DNA of 64,000 nt from Saccharum officinarum (taxonomy: Eukaryota; Streptophyta; Magnoliopsida; Poales; Poaceae), in contig CM036154.1 of the NCBI GenBank assembly GCA_020631735.1, forward strand, positions 797,759-861,758. The letters run 5' to 3'. The translations under genes were made by a program, and so were the position numbers. This document shows positions 1 to 10,987 of the stretch, in pieces. The notes under the pieces were generated by a model. The model searched no databases. It saw nothing but the letters and a program-made list of their open reading frames with translations, and was not told where the DNA came from. Positions within the stretch are counted from its first letter, which is position 1. Each line of letters opens with the position of its first letter.

Positions 1-349
1 GAGCGGGCCGGGCCGGCTTGGCCCAATTCCAAAATAAATTGCTTTTTTTTTCTTTTTTAAACAAATAGCCCCACAAATTCAAATTTTGAACAAGTAAAAA
101 GCATTTTCAAATCTTGACCCCAAAACAAAAGTTGTTTAGAATTTTGAACTCTACAACTTTGCTTAAATGTGCATTTTAAAATTCTAACTAGATTTTGAAA
201 TAAAGATTCAAAGTTTATTTAAATCAAAATACTATTTTTCTAAATTATTTTTAAATGCAAAATTTGAGAAAACTTTGAATACAAAACTTGCTCCAAATTA
301 CATGCTAAACCTTTCTAAATTATTTGCACTACCAAATAAACATGTTTAT
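1..349 (-). repeat. Fragment of a related Ty3/gypsy LTR
   Basis: Read on the minus strand, this stretch resembles the AT-rich 5' portion of the family A LTRs: the phrases around 'ttggagcaa', 'aaagttgtagag' and 'aacaacttttgttttggg' recur in the same order as at 22840-23030. It is clearly diverged from them. It is cut at 350 by the LTR terminus of element A1, so it is probably the host of that insertion. No ORF is supported. Confidence 0.6.
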
Positions 350-3300
350 TGTAACAGATCAACGTAATTATACGAGATTAAGTAAGAAAATCTTCCACCG
401 AGGCGGTTAATTTATCAAACTTAAACCCGTATAACCCGAGATTCCGTGAAATCACGAGGGATTTTAAACCAACCAACATACAACCAAGATCGTACTGATT
501 TAGCAGCCACAATTCACATGATACGTAGAGTTCACAATAAAAGTGGAGTACATCGGAGTTCGGAATAAAAGTTATTACAACACAGTTCAAAATAACGTAG
601 CGGAAACAAATAGTTTTACACCCACACTTAGTTCAAATACAGTGCCAGTAGATAGTCATGGTCCACAAAAGCAGTAGATAAGACGAACAGAGTGACCCTT
701 ACCCAAGGTCCTAGTTGTCGCCCATCGCCGGATACGGACAGTTGGAGCAGTACCCATAGTACATCTGACCATCTGCAACAATAATAGGAACAACGCCCTG
801 AGTACGAGAATGTACTCAGCTAGACTTACCCGTCATAAACCAGAAATAAAGGACACCAAGGATCATGCAAGACTTTATAGATTGGACTGGCTTGACTCAT
901 TTGCGAAAAGCATAAGTTGTTATGAAAAACTATACCAGTATTTTTTTTTGCATCACTTTTAGTATAACCTATTCAAGCTAGGTAAGCAGCTATTGCTAGA
1001 ACAATCACTTGATTCATCATTAGTAATCTAGATTACCATATCAGGTTTAGTATTTCCAACATCATTCACTTAACCATCAGTGTTCCATTAATGTTACTAC
1101 AATGCCATAGCTCGAGTCAAGTGCTCACTAACCAGGAGCGACGGCGATTCGAATCGAATTTCTATCCAGCTGGAGATTTATTCCTCACACAAACCCTGCT
1201 TCCCCCGTGAGGGTCACGTAGATCACCAATGACACTTTCCAAGAAGCCGTGGGATAACAATCATGGATCGCACTACCCAGGGACCGCCCGACGGCCAGGA
1301 CGCACCTTGGGCTCACTCTTCGCGTCCCCGTTACACCCACTTTAATACCAGTCTGCCAACCCGAGTTTATCCCAGCTCGAAAAGTGTCACTAGCTTCGCG
1401 GTCGAAAGGTACTTTATTCGGCCAGCTAAATGTGAGGCATGCGTTCAACATGACAAGAGGGACGAGCAACGATCGGTCCTTAATCGACACAGACGGAATC
1501 ACTATAGTCCAAAACCCTATAAGACTCCGCTCAGTCTTCATTTATCCATCAACACTTGGTTACTTTTTATGATCACAATTACAGCTAACCATAACCCGGT
1601 ATCCACCTATAACTCGCAGGTGACAGGAAATCACTCGACTTCTACCGGTCTAAGCATGGCTAAGCAATTCACTCGATCCTGACCTAACAGGGTGAAAGAT
1701 AATCCGGTGGCCAAGGTAATAATGCAACAACGGTTTCACTCAACTCCTATAACTTAATGCAACTATATATATAACTATAGTTCATGTAGTAAGGAACAAC
1801 TTTTATAAAATAGGAGACTTAAAATGCTCCGGGGCTTGCCTTTTTTGAACGAGCTAGGATGGTGGTCGACGCACTCTGGCAGCTCCTCGCCTGACTCTTC
1901 CTCCTCGGGCACCTCCTATGCCTGGGGCTCCTGCTGATCCGTCCAAATTTGCTCCTCTGGTACTGCTACCTGCGACTCTTCCTGCGATCCTGTATGATGC
2001 AAGTGCATAAGTAATCATACGAATGATGCATCGGATTGTGGTGGAGTGCTTTGATGACATGAGATGCAGATGAGCACATGGAATGCGCAGTTTGAATATA
2101 ACTATTTCTTCTACAAGGTAGTCAACGTCATCCAAGAATATATACCCTAAAACATGCACCTTATTCTTCTATTAGCTAGCCTATTATTTACACATACAAG
2201 TGAACCTAAGCTACCAAAGCTCACCAACCTAACTCATCAAACAACATCAGCAAGACATGTTGATGCTTCAAAGATACACCAAACATATTTTATTACTCTT
2301 AATTTCTCATAAAGAATAATCTTTTATTCCCTATTTAACTAGGGTTACACAGCAACACCTATTTCTGGTGTAGATAAGAATCTACAAAAATTACAGTAGA
2401 TTACTCTTACCCTAACTAACCTACTACTAAATTTTCATGAGAATTGCATATGTAAAACTGCCTGTACAAAATAAACAAGTTATAGCCTAAATATGAGCAT
2501 GAAATTATTTTGTACTAGAAAAAGTATCAAACAACAGATTTCATATTTTTCCTATGTTACTAACAGTAAACTAACATACTACAAAAATTATCACATGTAT
2601 GTTCTATACAAATTTAGCGCTCTACTAAAAATAACAAAGATTATCAATTAAAAGCATTTGAACTACACTTCAAAAATTTCTCACAGAACATGCTTCACTA
2701 ATATTTTTTCTAGAAAGTACATCACTAATAAAGATTAAATCAACAAGAATCACATTTTTCCCTTCATTATTTTATTTACTACATATTTTCTAAGATATCA
2801 GCATTTATAGCAATTAAATAAATTTACATAGCAAAGTGTCACAAAATTAACATGAGCTATTTTTAAACTGTAGATCTATTCAAGAGGAACATTTCAAAAT
2901 TTGTTTCATCATTTTTGGAGCTATAAATCTTGAGATATGATTTTTCAAAGCTTTTTCATAATTCTGAGAAATCATTTTCCTTAATTCTTTTGAAAATTCG
3001 CCGGTGAAAACGCTGAATACACCCGGTGCAGTGCACCCACACGCGCTGACACGTGGGACACACGGGTCAACGGACCCACCGGCCAGCCAGAGCAGCGCGG
3101 GGGAGGCGTTGACCGGTGGCGATCTCGCCGCCGGTGAGGTCTCCGGCGACGGAGAGGGCACCAACGTGCTCCCCGCACCGAGACACACCCAGCGCACCAA
3201 CTTCGAGCGGCGCGGGAGCTCCGGAGGAGGCTCGCCGGCGGAGATGGCGGCACGGCGGCGCGGGAGCTCGTCGGCCGGCCAATGCAGGCCACGGGGGCGG

Positions 3301-4363
3301 CCGAGAAGGCGAGCGCGAGCACCGCTAGATGAAGGGGAAGCGGATGCTCGAGACCGGAGGAGGCATGAAGGGCCAGGGAGCTCCGGCCATCCGCGCCGGC
3401 CAACGGCGGCCATGGCGGCAGTGGAGGAGGGGGCGGCCAATTGGCCCTCACCTGAGCTCGAGCGGTGGAGTGGAGGCGCACACGCGGTGGAGGGAAGCGG
3501 GGCGGAGCTGAGGCCGGGAGGAATCGGCCGGAGAAGTAGCCACGAGCGCGGACGGCGGTGGCGGAGCTCCGGGAGCCGGTGATGGCGTGGCGGTGCGCTG
3601 CTGCTGCTGCTGCTGGCGGGGCGAGAGGAGGGAATGGAGAGAGCAGCCGAGGTGGATGAGCGCGTGGAGGGGGGGTAAGCGAGCACGGTGCTGCGGGGGC
3701 CACAGGGGCGCGTGTCGCGCGGCGTCGTCGGCGTCCGGCCACGCGGCGGCCGAGCTCTGCGTCGGCGCCACGGCGTTGCGCGCGGGCGCGCGCGCGGGAG
3801 GAAGCCGGCGCGGTGCGCGGGCTGGGCTGCCAGCGCTACTGGGCCGAAAGGGAGGCCGCGGCCCACTAAAGTGAAAAACCGATTTTTCTTTTATAAATAA
3901 AATTTTCAGATTTCTATATTTGTTTCAAATTTGAATTTGACGATGAAAAAGAGGTTTTCAGAACTTTTGCCCAAAATAAAAGTTGTTCAAAATTTAATTC
4001 TCTACAACTTTCATGTAGGGCACTTTTCAAAATTCTCAATAGATTTTAAATTTAGGATTTAAAGCTAAATTTTTAAGTAAAAATTTATTTTTCTAGAATA
4101 TTTTTAAAAGCAAAAATTTGAAGGAATTTGAATTCAAGAGTTGCTCCAAAAATCATGTTTATTTATTCTAGATTATCTAAAATTATAGCTACACAAAGTT
4201 TCACCACTCTTTAGCACTTAAATGCAGAATTTGGGTTTTGAGTAATTGTTTTTCAACTTTAAATTTAAAAGGGTCTATATTGCATACAATGATAACCATG
4301 TATGAGATGATTATGACTAATGCTTTAGATGCTAATGCATGCTTAACACCCAGGGGTGTTACA
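350..4363 (-). repeat. LTR of truncated element A1 (family A), minus strand
   Basis: Inverted, this LTR begins TGTAACACCCCTGGGTGTTA (ending at 4363) and finishes ...GATCTGTTACA (at 350). It matches the two A2 LTRs (22632-26626 and 33296-37280) over its whole length but is more diverged. It lies downstream of the A1 pol remnant, so it is the 3' LTR. It holds the family's GC-rich leader block (about 3000-3880) and its acidic mini-ORF (about 1820-2000), here broken by a stop. Length is about 4.0 kb. Confidence 0.85.
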
Positions 4364-4374
4364 GCCCTCTCCCC

Positions 4375-5794
4375 TTATAAGAATCTCATCCCGAGATTTT
4401 GAGTTACGAACCATTTATCGTAAAAATCTTTATACGCAGTTTGAAGATATTCTCCCGTTTCCCATGAAGCATCACTCTCATCATGATGGCTCCACTGAAT
4501 CTTGTAGGTTGTTACCACTCTATTCCGAGTGACTCGGTCCTTTGCATCCAGAACTCAAACTGGTTGTTCACGATATTCCAAGTCCGCCTTGATCCGAATA
4601 CCCTGCGGTTCTATTCTCTCTTCTAGAACACGCAGACATTTCTTCAACTGGGATACGTGAAAGACGGGAAAGATCGAACTCATCCCTTCTGGCAATCGCA
4701 ACTTGTACGCCACGGGACCCATTTTCTCTATGATCTGGTATGGTCTGATATATCTAGCAGACAGTTTCTGCTTGATTCCAAACCGTTTCTTCTTCATGGG
4801 GGTAACCTTCAAATAGACATAGTCACCCACTTGGAAATCCAATGGTCTCCTTCTCTTGTCTGCATAACTCTTCTGACGAGACTGTGTAGCTTGCATGTTT
4901 TGTTGGATAATACGGACCTTCTTCTCTGCTTCATTTACAAAATCAATTCCATAAAACCTTCTTTCTCCAGGCTCTACCCAATTTAACAGTGTCCTGCACT
5001 TCCTGCCATATAAAGCTTCAAAATGTGCCATCTTGATACTCTCTTGGTAACTGTTGTTGTAAGCGAATTCTGCCAGTGGTAACCAGGATTCCCATGAGCC
5101 TCTGGATGACAGTACACAAGCTCTAAGCATATCTTCAAGTACAGCATTAACTCATTCTGTCTGCCCGTCTGTCTGTGGATGGTAAGCCGTACTACGAATC
5201 AAACTAGTACCCAAACCTTTATGAAGATGCTCCCAAAAATGAGAGATAAACTGTGAACCACGATCAGACACGATCATTTTTGGTATACCATGTAATCGGA
5301 CAATCTCAGCATTATACTTTTCTGCATATTGAGGTGGTCGGAATGTTGTCTTAACTGGTAGAAAGTGAGCTGTCTTGGTGAGATGATCTACTATTACCCA
5401 AATAGAATCATGTCCCTTCTATGTGGTGGGAAGACCAGTGATGAAATCCATACTTATATCATCTCATTTCCAATCGGGTACAGACAAGGGTTGCAGAAGT
5501 CCTGCGGGTCTCATGTGAAGAGCTTTAACTCTACAACACATGTCGCAACGAGCAACGTATGCTGCAATTTCTTTTTTCATCTTAGTCCACCAATAACGGG
5601 GTCGCAAATCTTGGTACATCTTACTACTTCTGGGGTGAATAGATAGCTTGGAATGATGGGTCTCATTCATCAACTTGTTCTTAAGCTCTCTATCCTTAGG
5701 TACCACCAGGTGATCCTTAAACCATAACACTCCTTGGTCATCCAATCGAAAGTGTTTGGTGGGTTCCCTCTTCATCTTCTCCTTAATATGAAAG
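4375..5794 (-). pseudogene. Decayed pol fragment (integrase and chromodomain) of element A1
   Basis: The minus strand encodes the integrase zinc-binding region, the DDE core and the C-terminal chromodomain of a Ty3/gypsy polyprotein, closely matching the A2 protein encoded at about 31880-33285. One reading frame runs through the whole stretch without indels but has four in-frame stops, at 4555-4557, 5152-5154, 5419-5421 and 5464-5466. Comparison with A2 shows that Arg, Arg, Gln and Trp codons became stops; all fit C-to-T or G-to-A transitions. The fragment is cut at 5794 by insertion of element B, and the expected protease/RT half is absent from the window. It cannot make a working integrase. 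Confidence 0.85.
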
Positions 5795-8700
5795 TGTAAC
5801 ACCCTGGGTGTTATAGTGTTAATTAATCTGCCATGTCATCATAATGCATTGCAAAGCATCCCTGTTAGGTTAACTTTGTTATGCATCAACTAAAACAAGT
5901 TTACTTATCTAGGTTGAATGTGTTTCTCAGTGGTGTGCTCCGAACCCGAAAACCCTAATTTTTAATACCACCGCAAATGCTTAGTCCATGCCCTGCGTAA
6001 TTTGAGGTGTGCGACTGTGTTGCACACTAGTGTCAAGTGTAGGGTATGAGCTCAAGTACAACCTCTAAAATGAAACTCTAAATTTGAGTTTGAATTGGAG
6101 TCCCAAAACTTGTCACGAGTTTTCCGATTCGAATTCGAATTCAAAATTGGGGAAAAATGTAAAAGAATTTTAAAAGCTAATTGGTCAACCAAGAGTGGCA
6201 TTTGGTCAACCATGTCATATTGGTCCAAATGATGCCCTTGGGTGAGGTTTTGATCGCTAAGTAATCACAAATCAAAGTAGCAACAAATTCCAATTTAAAA
6301 TTCCTCCGAAAACCCTAAATTTCAAAACCCTGTTTTACCCCTTTTGAAATAATTCAAAATCTAAGCAAAATTTGGGAAAAAGTTCAAAACCAAGTTTGTA
6401 GAACTTTTCAAGGGCTACAACTTTGGTGTTTTGAGTTTTCAAAGTTTTAGTGTAAAATGTGGAGCAATTTTGAAAATAAACAAATTTCAGTTTTGGCTCA
6501 TTTTTGTCCCCAACCTAAGAGTTCAAAATGGAGGCAGAATTTGAAAAAGTTTTGAACAGCAAAGTTGTAGGTCTGGTCAAGATATACAACTTTGATGTTT
6601 GGAGATTTTGAAGTTTCAATATAAAATCAAAAGTAATTTCTAAATTACCAAATCTGAAAAATGTGTCCCCTTTTGAATTTAAACTCAAATTTCAAAATCC
6701 AGTGAGAATTTGAAAAAAGTGTTCAATACAAAACTTGTAGAGCTTGAAATTCTGAAGATTTCATAGATTGGAAGTTTTTCAAGTTGTTACATGAATTTGA
6801 GAGTAATTTTAGAAAACAGTTTGAAAATTCAAAATTTGGGGGGGTGCTACAGTGCCGCGCCAATGGCGACCGGCCACCGCGCGGTATGGGCGCCGGCGAG
6901 CCGCCGTGGCCGCCCAGACCCTTCGCGCGCGGTCGAGAACGCCAGCGCGACGACGCGAGCAGTCCGGCTCTGTAGTCACGACCGCCTTCTATAAATACAT
7001 GAGTTCACAGTGACGTTTACCATTTTTCGCCACCGCCGCCACCGCAGCTCCGCCGCTCGCCGCTGCCGCCACCAGGCCATCTCCGGCCGTGCCAGTTGCA
7101 CCAACAGCATCGCCGCATCCTCACGCACCTCGTGAACCACCCAAGCCAGCTTGACTTCGCCTGGATCACCACAGCCACCGCCTCCCGTGCTCAACTCCGG
7201 CGACTGCCCGCCATCCTCGCCTTCCTGTGGCCAGACCACTCCAGCCGCTCCCCGTCGCCACCGAGAGCTTCACTGCAACCGCGGTGAGCCGCTGATGCTT
7301 CCCGACCCTTCAATTTAGCCTCTACCGCTTTGTAGTCACCGGCGTACTACTCCCGTGACCACCGTGCCGCCATCGCCGTCGCTCGTTAGTCGTTAGAGCT
7401 CGAGCCAGGATGTTTAGAAGCAAAACGGAGTCGTGGGGTGGTGTAGATGATGATGGTAGGGTCAGTTTGTTGACCAAAGCTCTGGTCACCGGCCGGCCAC
7501 CGCGCGAAGGTGAGCGAGCGTGCGGGAGTGAGAGGGAGAGCGAGAGGAGGGTGATGACATGCGGGGCCGGCTTGTCAGCGAGCGCAGAGAGAGAGAGCGC
7601 GCGCGGGGGTGAGCGAGCGGGCTGGGCCGCCTGCTGGGCCGCGCGGCTGGGCCGAGCGCGAGTGCGGGCGCGGGCGTGCACGAGCGGGCCGACCAGCTGG
7701 GCCGGACCGCGGGAGAAAGGAAGAATCGGCCCGATTTCGTTTTTGTTTTTCTTTTTCAAATAAATGAATAGTTTAGTTATTTGTTTATTTCATTAAAAAT
7801 TGTGTAGAGTTCCAAAATTCATGAAAATTTTTGTGTAGGCTTCTCAATGTATAAACTATCTAGGAAAAATGTTAAATCATGAATTTGAATACTTTGTGCA
7901 GTAGAATTAATTAGTTCTAATAAAGATTAAATGCAACTTCCATGAATTTTAATAATTAATTTATTAATCCAAAAATGATGAAATTTATTATGACACTGTT
8001 ATAAATCATTCTTAATCCATAGAAAAAGTTTGAGCTTGATTAGGTAAAATTTGATTAACTTCTAATTATGTCCTAATTATTTAAATAATAAATAAATGTT
8101 AATTTAAGAACTTTAAGTGTTGTGTGCCTTTTGATTGAGTGATGTCCTTAGGTCACTACCCTTTGGTGATCTCTGGCACCTTAATTTCATGATTGAGCTC
8201 GTTAGTAACTTGTTTAGGTTAAAGCTGGTATCGCTGGAATCGTCGCTACTAGTTAGTAGGTTTTCAGTTTGCGACTGTACCGCGAAGGAAGTGTACTCCA
8301 GTCGTAACTCGTAGCATGTTATCATCAAGCATCATGTTTATCATCGAGCATCATGTTAAAGCATGTTATGTGTTCGTGTAGTCTCCGCTTTCGAAGAAGT
8401 CGAAGCCGTCGAGCCAGTTTCCGGAGAAGAGCGATCGTCGGTGGGTTTCGGACCTGACGTTGGAGTTCTCGGGTCTGAGTCAGTCGTCGTGTCCGAGCAA
8501 GGCAAGCCCCGGTGCATTTAAACCCTACCTTGAATTTTACAAATGTTTTATTATTTATAATATGGTTTACTGCATTAAGTAATTAGGAGTTGAGTGATAA
8601 CCCAATTGCTGCATTATCATCCTTGATTATTGTGATATCAACCTTGATACCTGTTTTACGGAAAATGCGTAGTATGCTTCGCTATGCTTAGAAGTTAAGC

Positions 8701-9892
8701 TTTTAAATGCAATGTTTATATAGCCATGACGGCATATTGAATGAATATTGAAATATGAGAATGAACTTGAAAGATCGGGCGGGTGGTTTGGCCACTGCTA
8801 ACATGCATTGGGAAAGGAGTCTCAATGTAGTGTTTCCGCCTTGTCAGTTAAGGTCCGTTCGTTGTAAGCCTGTTGTGTTCAAGACTTTGCAACTAGCTTC
8901 ATGCCTTGGGTAAGCCCAAAATGTTGGTGATTCCATTACGAGAACGTCTAACCTCGCACTGGGAGTGGAGAGATGGCGAGAGTAGCGTGTACCCTCGGGG
9001 CTAGAATTTGGTCGGGTTCGAGGAGTACTGTACTCTCGGGTGGCGATGGACACGTTCTGGTTTTGGGAGATCTAAATGAGGGTTGATATATGCAAGATTC
9101 GGTTCTACATATGTCGTGAGGTTAGGGATCCCCAGCTGGGTATAATCGGTTCGAATCGTCGTTGCTCCTCGGTTATGGAGACTTGATCACCTGACTTGCA
9201 TCGTAGTTAAGAACTGGAATTGAAAGAAAGAATGAGAAAGGTTTTGATGATAATTACTTTGATCTAGATTAGGATCACTTAGATTTGGTTAATGAACCAT
9301 CAATGGTAAAAGTAAAATGTTGAAGATAAGGATCTACTTTAGTAAGCTTTTCTGCAAAGGAAAATCTTGATTCTAGAATACCCGTACCTTGATTCCCTAA
9401 AGCTAGCATGCCCTTGGAGTCTTTGTCTTAGTCGGGTAAGTCTTGTTGAGTACCCTCAAGTACTCAGGGTTTGTTAACCCCTTGTTGCAGGTGCGGTTCA
9501 TGAACAAGTCTGCTTCGAGCCTTGTTGCATGACCGTCGTGGTTGAAGAAAGCGACGACGAGTAGACTGTGTGGCCTTTGGGCAAGGCATCTCGCTTGTGT
9601 GTTGTAATAAAGTTAATACCGATACTTCTCTACTACTGGTTTGTAATAATGTTACATAAGGTTTGAAGTTTGAAAACTGGTTTGTAAACCTATATTATTG
9701 TAAGACTTCCGCTACGTTACTCTGTTGAATATTTTGAATAAACTGTTGTAATATTGCAATACTCCTGTGATTGGATCCTGTTCGGAGGAAAGCAGGCCTT
9801 TTAAGTTATGGTGAACATAAGTACGGCCATCAGAGGTCATTATGGCAATGACGGGTACTTGTGGGCCATCATAATTAGGAGGTTCTGTGACA
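5795..9892 (+). repeat. 5' LTR of element B
   Basis: It starts TGTAACACCCTGGGTGTTA and ends ...GGTTCTGTGACA, immediately before the primer-binding site. In order it contains degenerate AT-rich internal repeats (about 6360-6790), a TATA box (6990), a GC-rich leader ending in a donor-like GCG/GTGAG (7284), a second GC-rich block (7400-7730), an acidic mini-ORF ending GKPRCI (8370-8530) and a stem-loop (9447-9466). It is about 4.1 kb and nearly identical to 15613-19378. Confidence 0.92.
6990..6997 (+). promoter_or_regulatory. TATA box of the element B LTR
   Basis: TATAAATA is followed by a GC-rich leader of CCGCCGCCACC type, as in a grass core promoter. The identical box is at 16807-16814 in the other LTR. 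Transcription would start near 7020-7030 (inference). Confidence 0.6.
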
Positions 9893-9894
9893 GC

Positions 9895-9906
9895 TGGTAC
9901 CAGAGC
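9895..9906 (+). other. Primer-binding site of element B
   Basis: TGGTACCAGAGC lies two bases after the LTR end. It differs at one position from the usual plant PBS complementary to initiator tRNA-Met (TGGTATCAGAGC), so tRNA-iMet priming of minus-strand synthesis is expected. Confidence 0.8.
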
Positions 9907-10276
9907 ATAATCACTCGGGTTATTGTAGTATTACCTTGCAAAACTTCAAAATGATTTGGGTCAAACAAACTTAATACTGATATTTTGGTCCAAATTGCTT
10001 TTGCTTATCTTAATCTATTCTATAGTTTCCTTAGCTCATATTTGAAAGCTTCGTAGTGAAGTATCATGTATAGTGCCCTATGTTATAAAGATTGCATGTG
10101 TTACTTAAATCTTTCTGTTAGATCGTAAGTGCGATGCATGCATCATGTTTAATTAACCTGCTTAAGCTACCTTCCCTTTTAAAGTGGTTTGGGTTAAGTA
10201 AGGTTCAAATCCTATTCATGCTAACCTTCAGATCCCCCTATCTGTTCTTATCGTCCTAATTCTATCTTGCTATAGG

Positions 10277-10795
10277 ATGGCACGTGTGAAGACGACTCCT
10301 CGCAAGAAAACGGGTCCGCAAGGAGTGCCGCGTCATCAGTTGGCCGCCAGAGGTGATGGAGCAAGCAGTAGCCGTAATCCGAACCCGGATTCGGAATCAG
10401 AGGTTGCAAGGCTTACATCAGAAGTGGAGCGACTGAAGCGCAACATGCGTTTTTGGAAACAGTTCCAGAAGGAGTCTTTGGAAAAGGAGACAGAAGCCAG
10501 GGCTCGTGTTCGTGAGTTGGAGCTTTATGTGACACACCTAGAGCAGTACAACACAGTTCTGCATGAGGAAGTTCATAGGCTAAATGATCTGATGAATCCC
10601 AATCATCAGCCCCAGGCAGTAGAAGATGATGTCGGTGCCGTGATTGTTCCTGATGGAGAGGACAATGAGGAAGAAGATCCAGAAGAAGATGAACCCATGA
10701 TGGAAAGTGGGGATGATGCGAGTCATGTCACTGGTGCAAGTGCTCCAGAGAATGAGGATGGAGTGATCGTGATCAGCGATGATGATGAGGAGTGA
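10277..10795 (+). CDS. Extra ORF of element B: eroded histone H3-tail N-terminus, coiled coil, acidic SIM-like tail
   Basis: The 172-residue protein is not part of gag-pol and lies between the primer-binding site and gag. Residues 1-23 (MARVKTTPRKKTGPQGVPRH, then QLA) align with the histone H3 tail; the lysines equivalent to K4 and K9 are kept, but T3, A7 and S10 are changed. Residues about 40-107 form a predicted coiled coil ending LHEEVHRLN, a motif shared with the longer A2 protein. Residues 115-172 are strongly acidic and end VIVISDDDEE, which fits a SUMO-interaction motif. The middle domain of the A2 homologue is missing. The ATG lies one base after a splice-acceptor-like CTATAG, so expression from a spliced RNA is possible. 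Function is unknown; nuclear or chromatin targeting is inference. Confidence 0.85.
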   Translation: MARVKTTPRKKTGPQGVPRHQLAARGDGASSSRNPNPDSESEVARLTSEVERLKRNMRFWKQFQKESLEKETEARARVRELELYVTHLEQYNTVLHEEVHRLNDLMNPNHQPQAVEDDVGAVIVPDGEDNEEEDPEEDEPMMESGDDASHVTGASAPENEDGVIVISDDDEE

Positions 10796-10987
10796 AGTGT
10801 CGACATGGATGGTTGTGTAATATAGTAGTCTTTCCTGCTTTCTAAGAACCTTAGTGGGTAGTTTCTTGCTTGAGAGCAAGTTTGTAATGAAATAATGTAA
10901 GATAAGTTGTGTGTGTATACAAGTACTGTACTAACTGCTTTTTAATTCAATAAAGCGATGTAAATAAATATAGTTTGTGTACAACAG

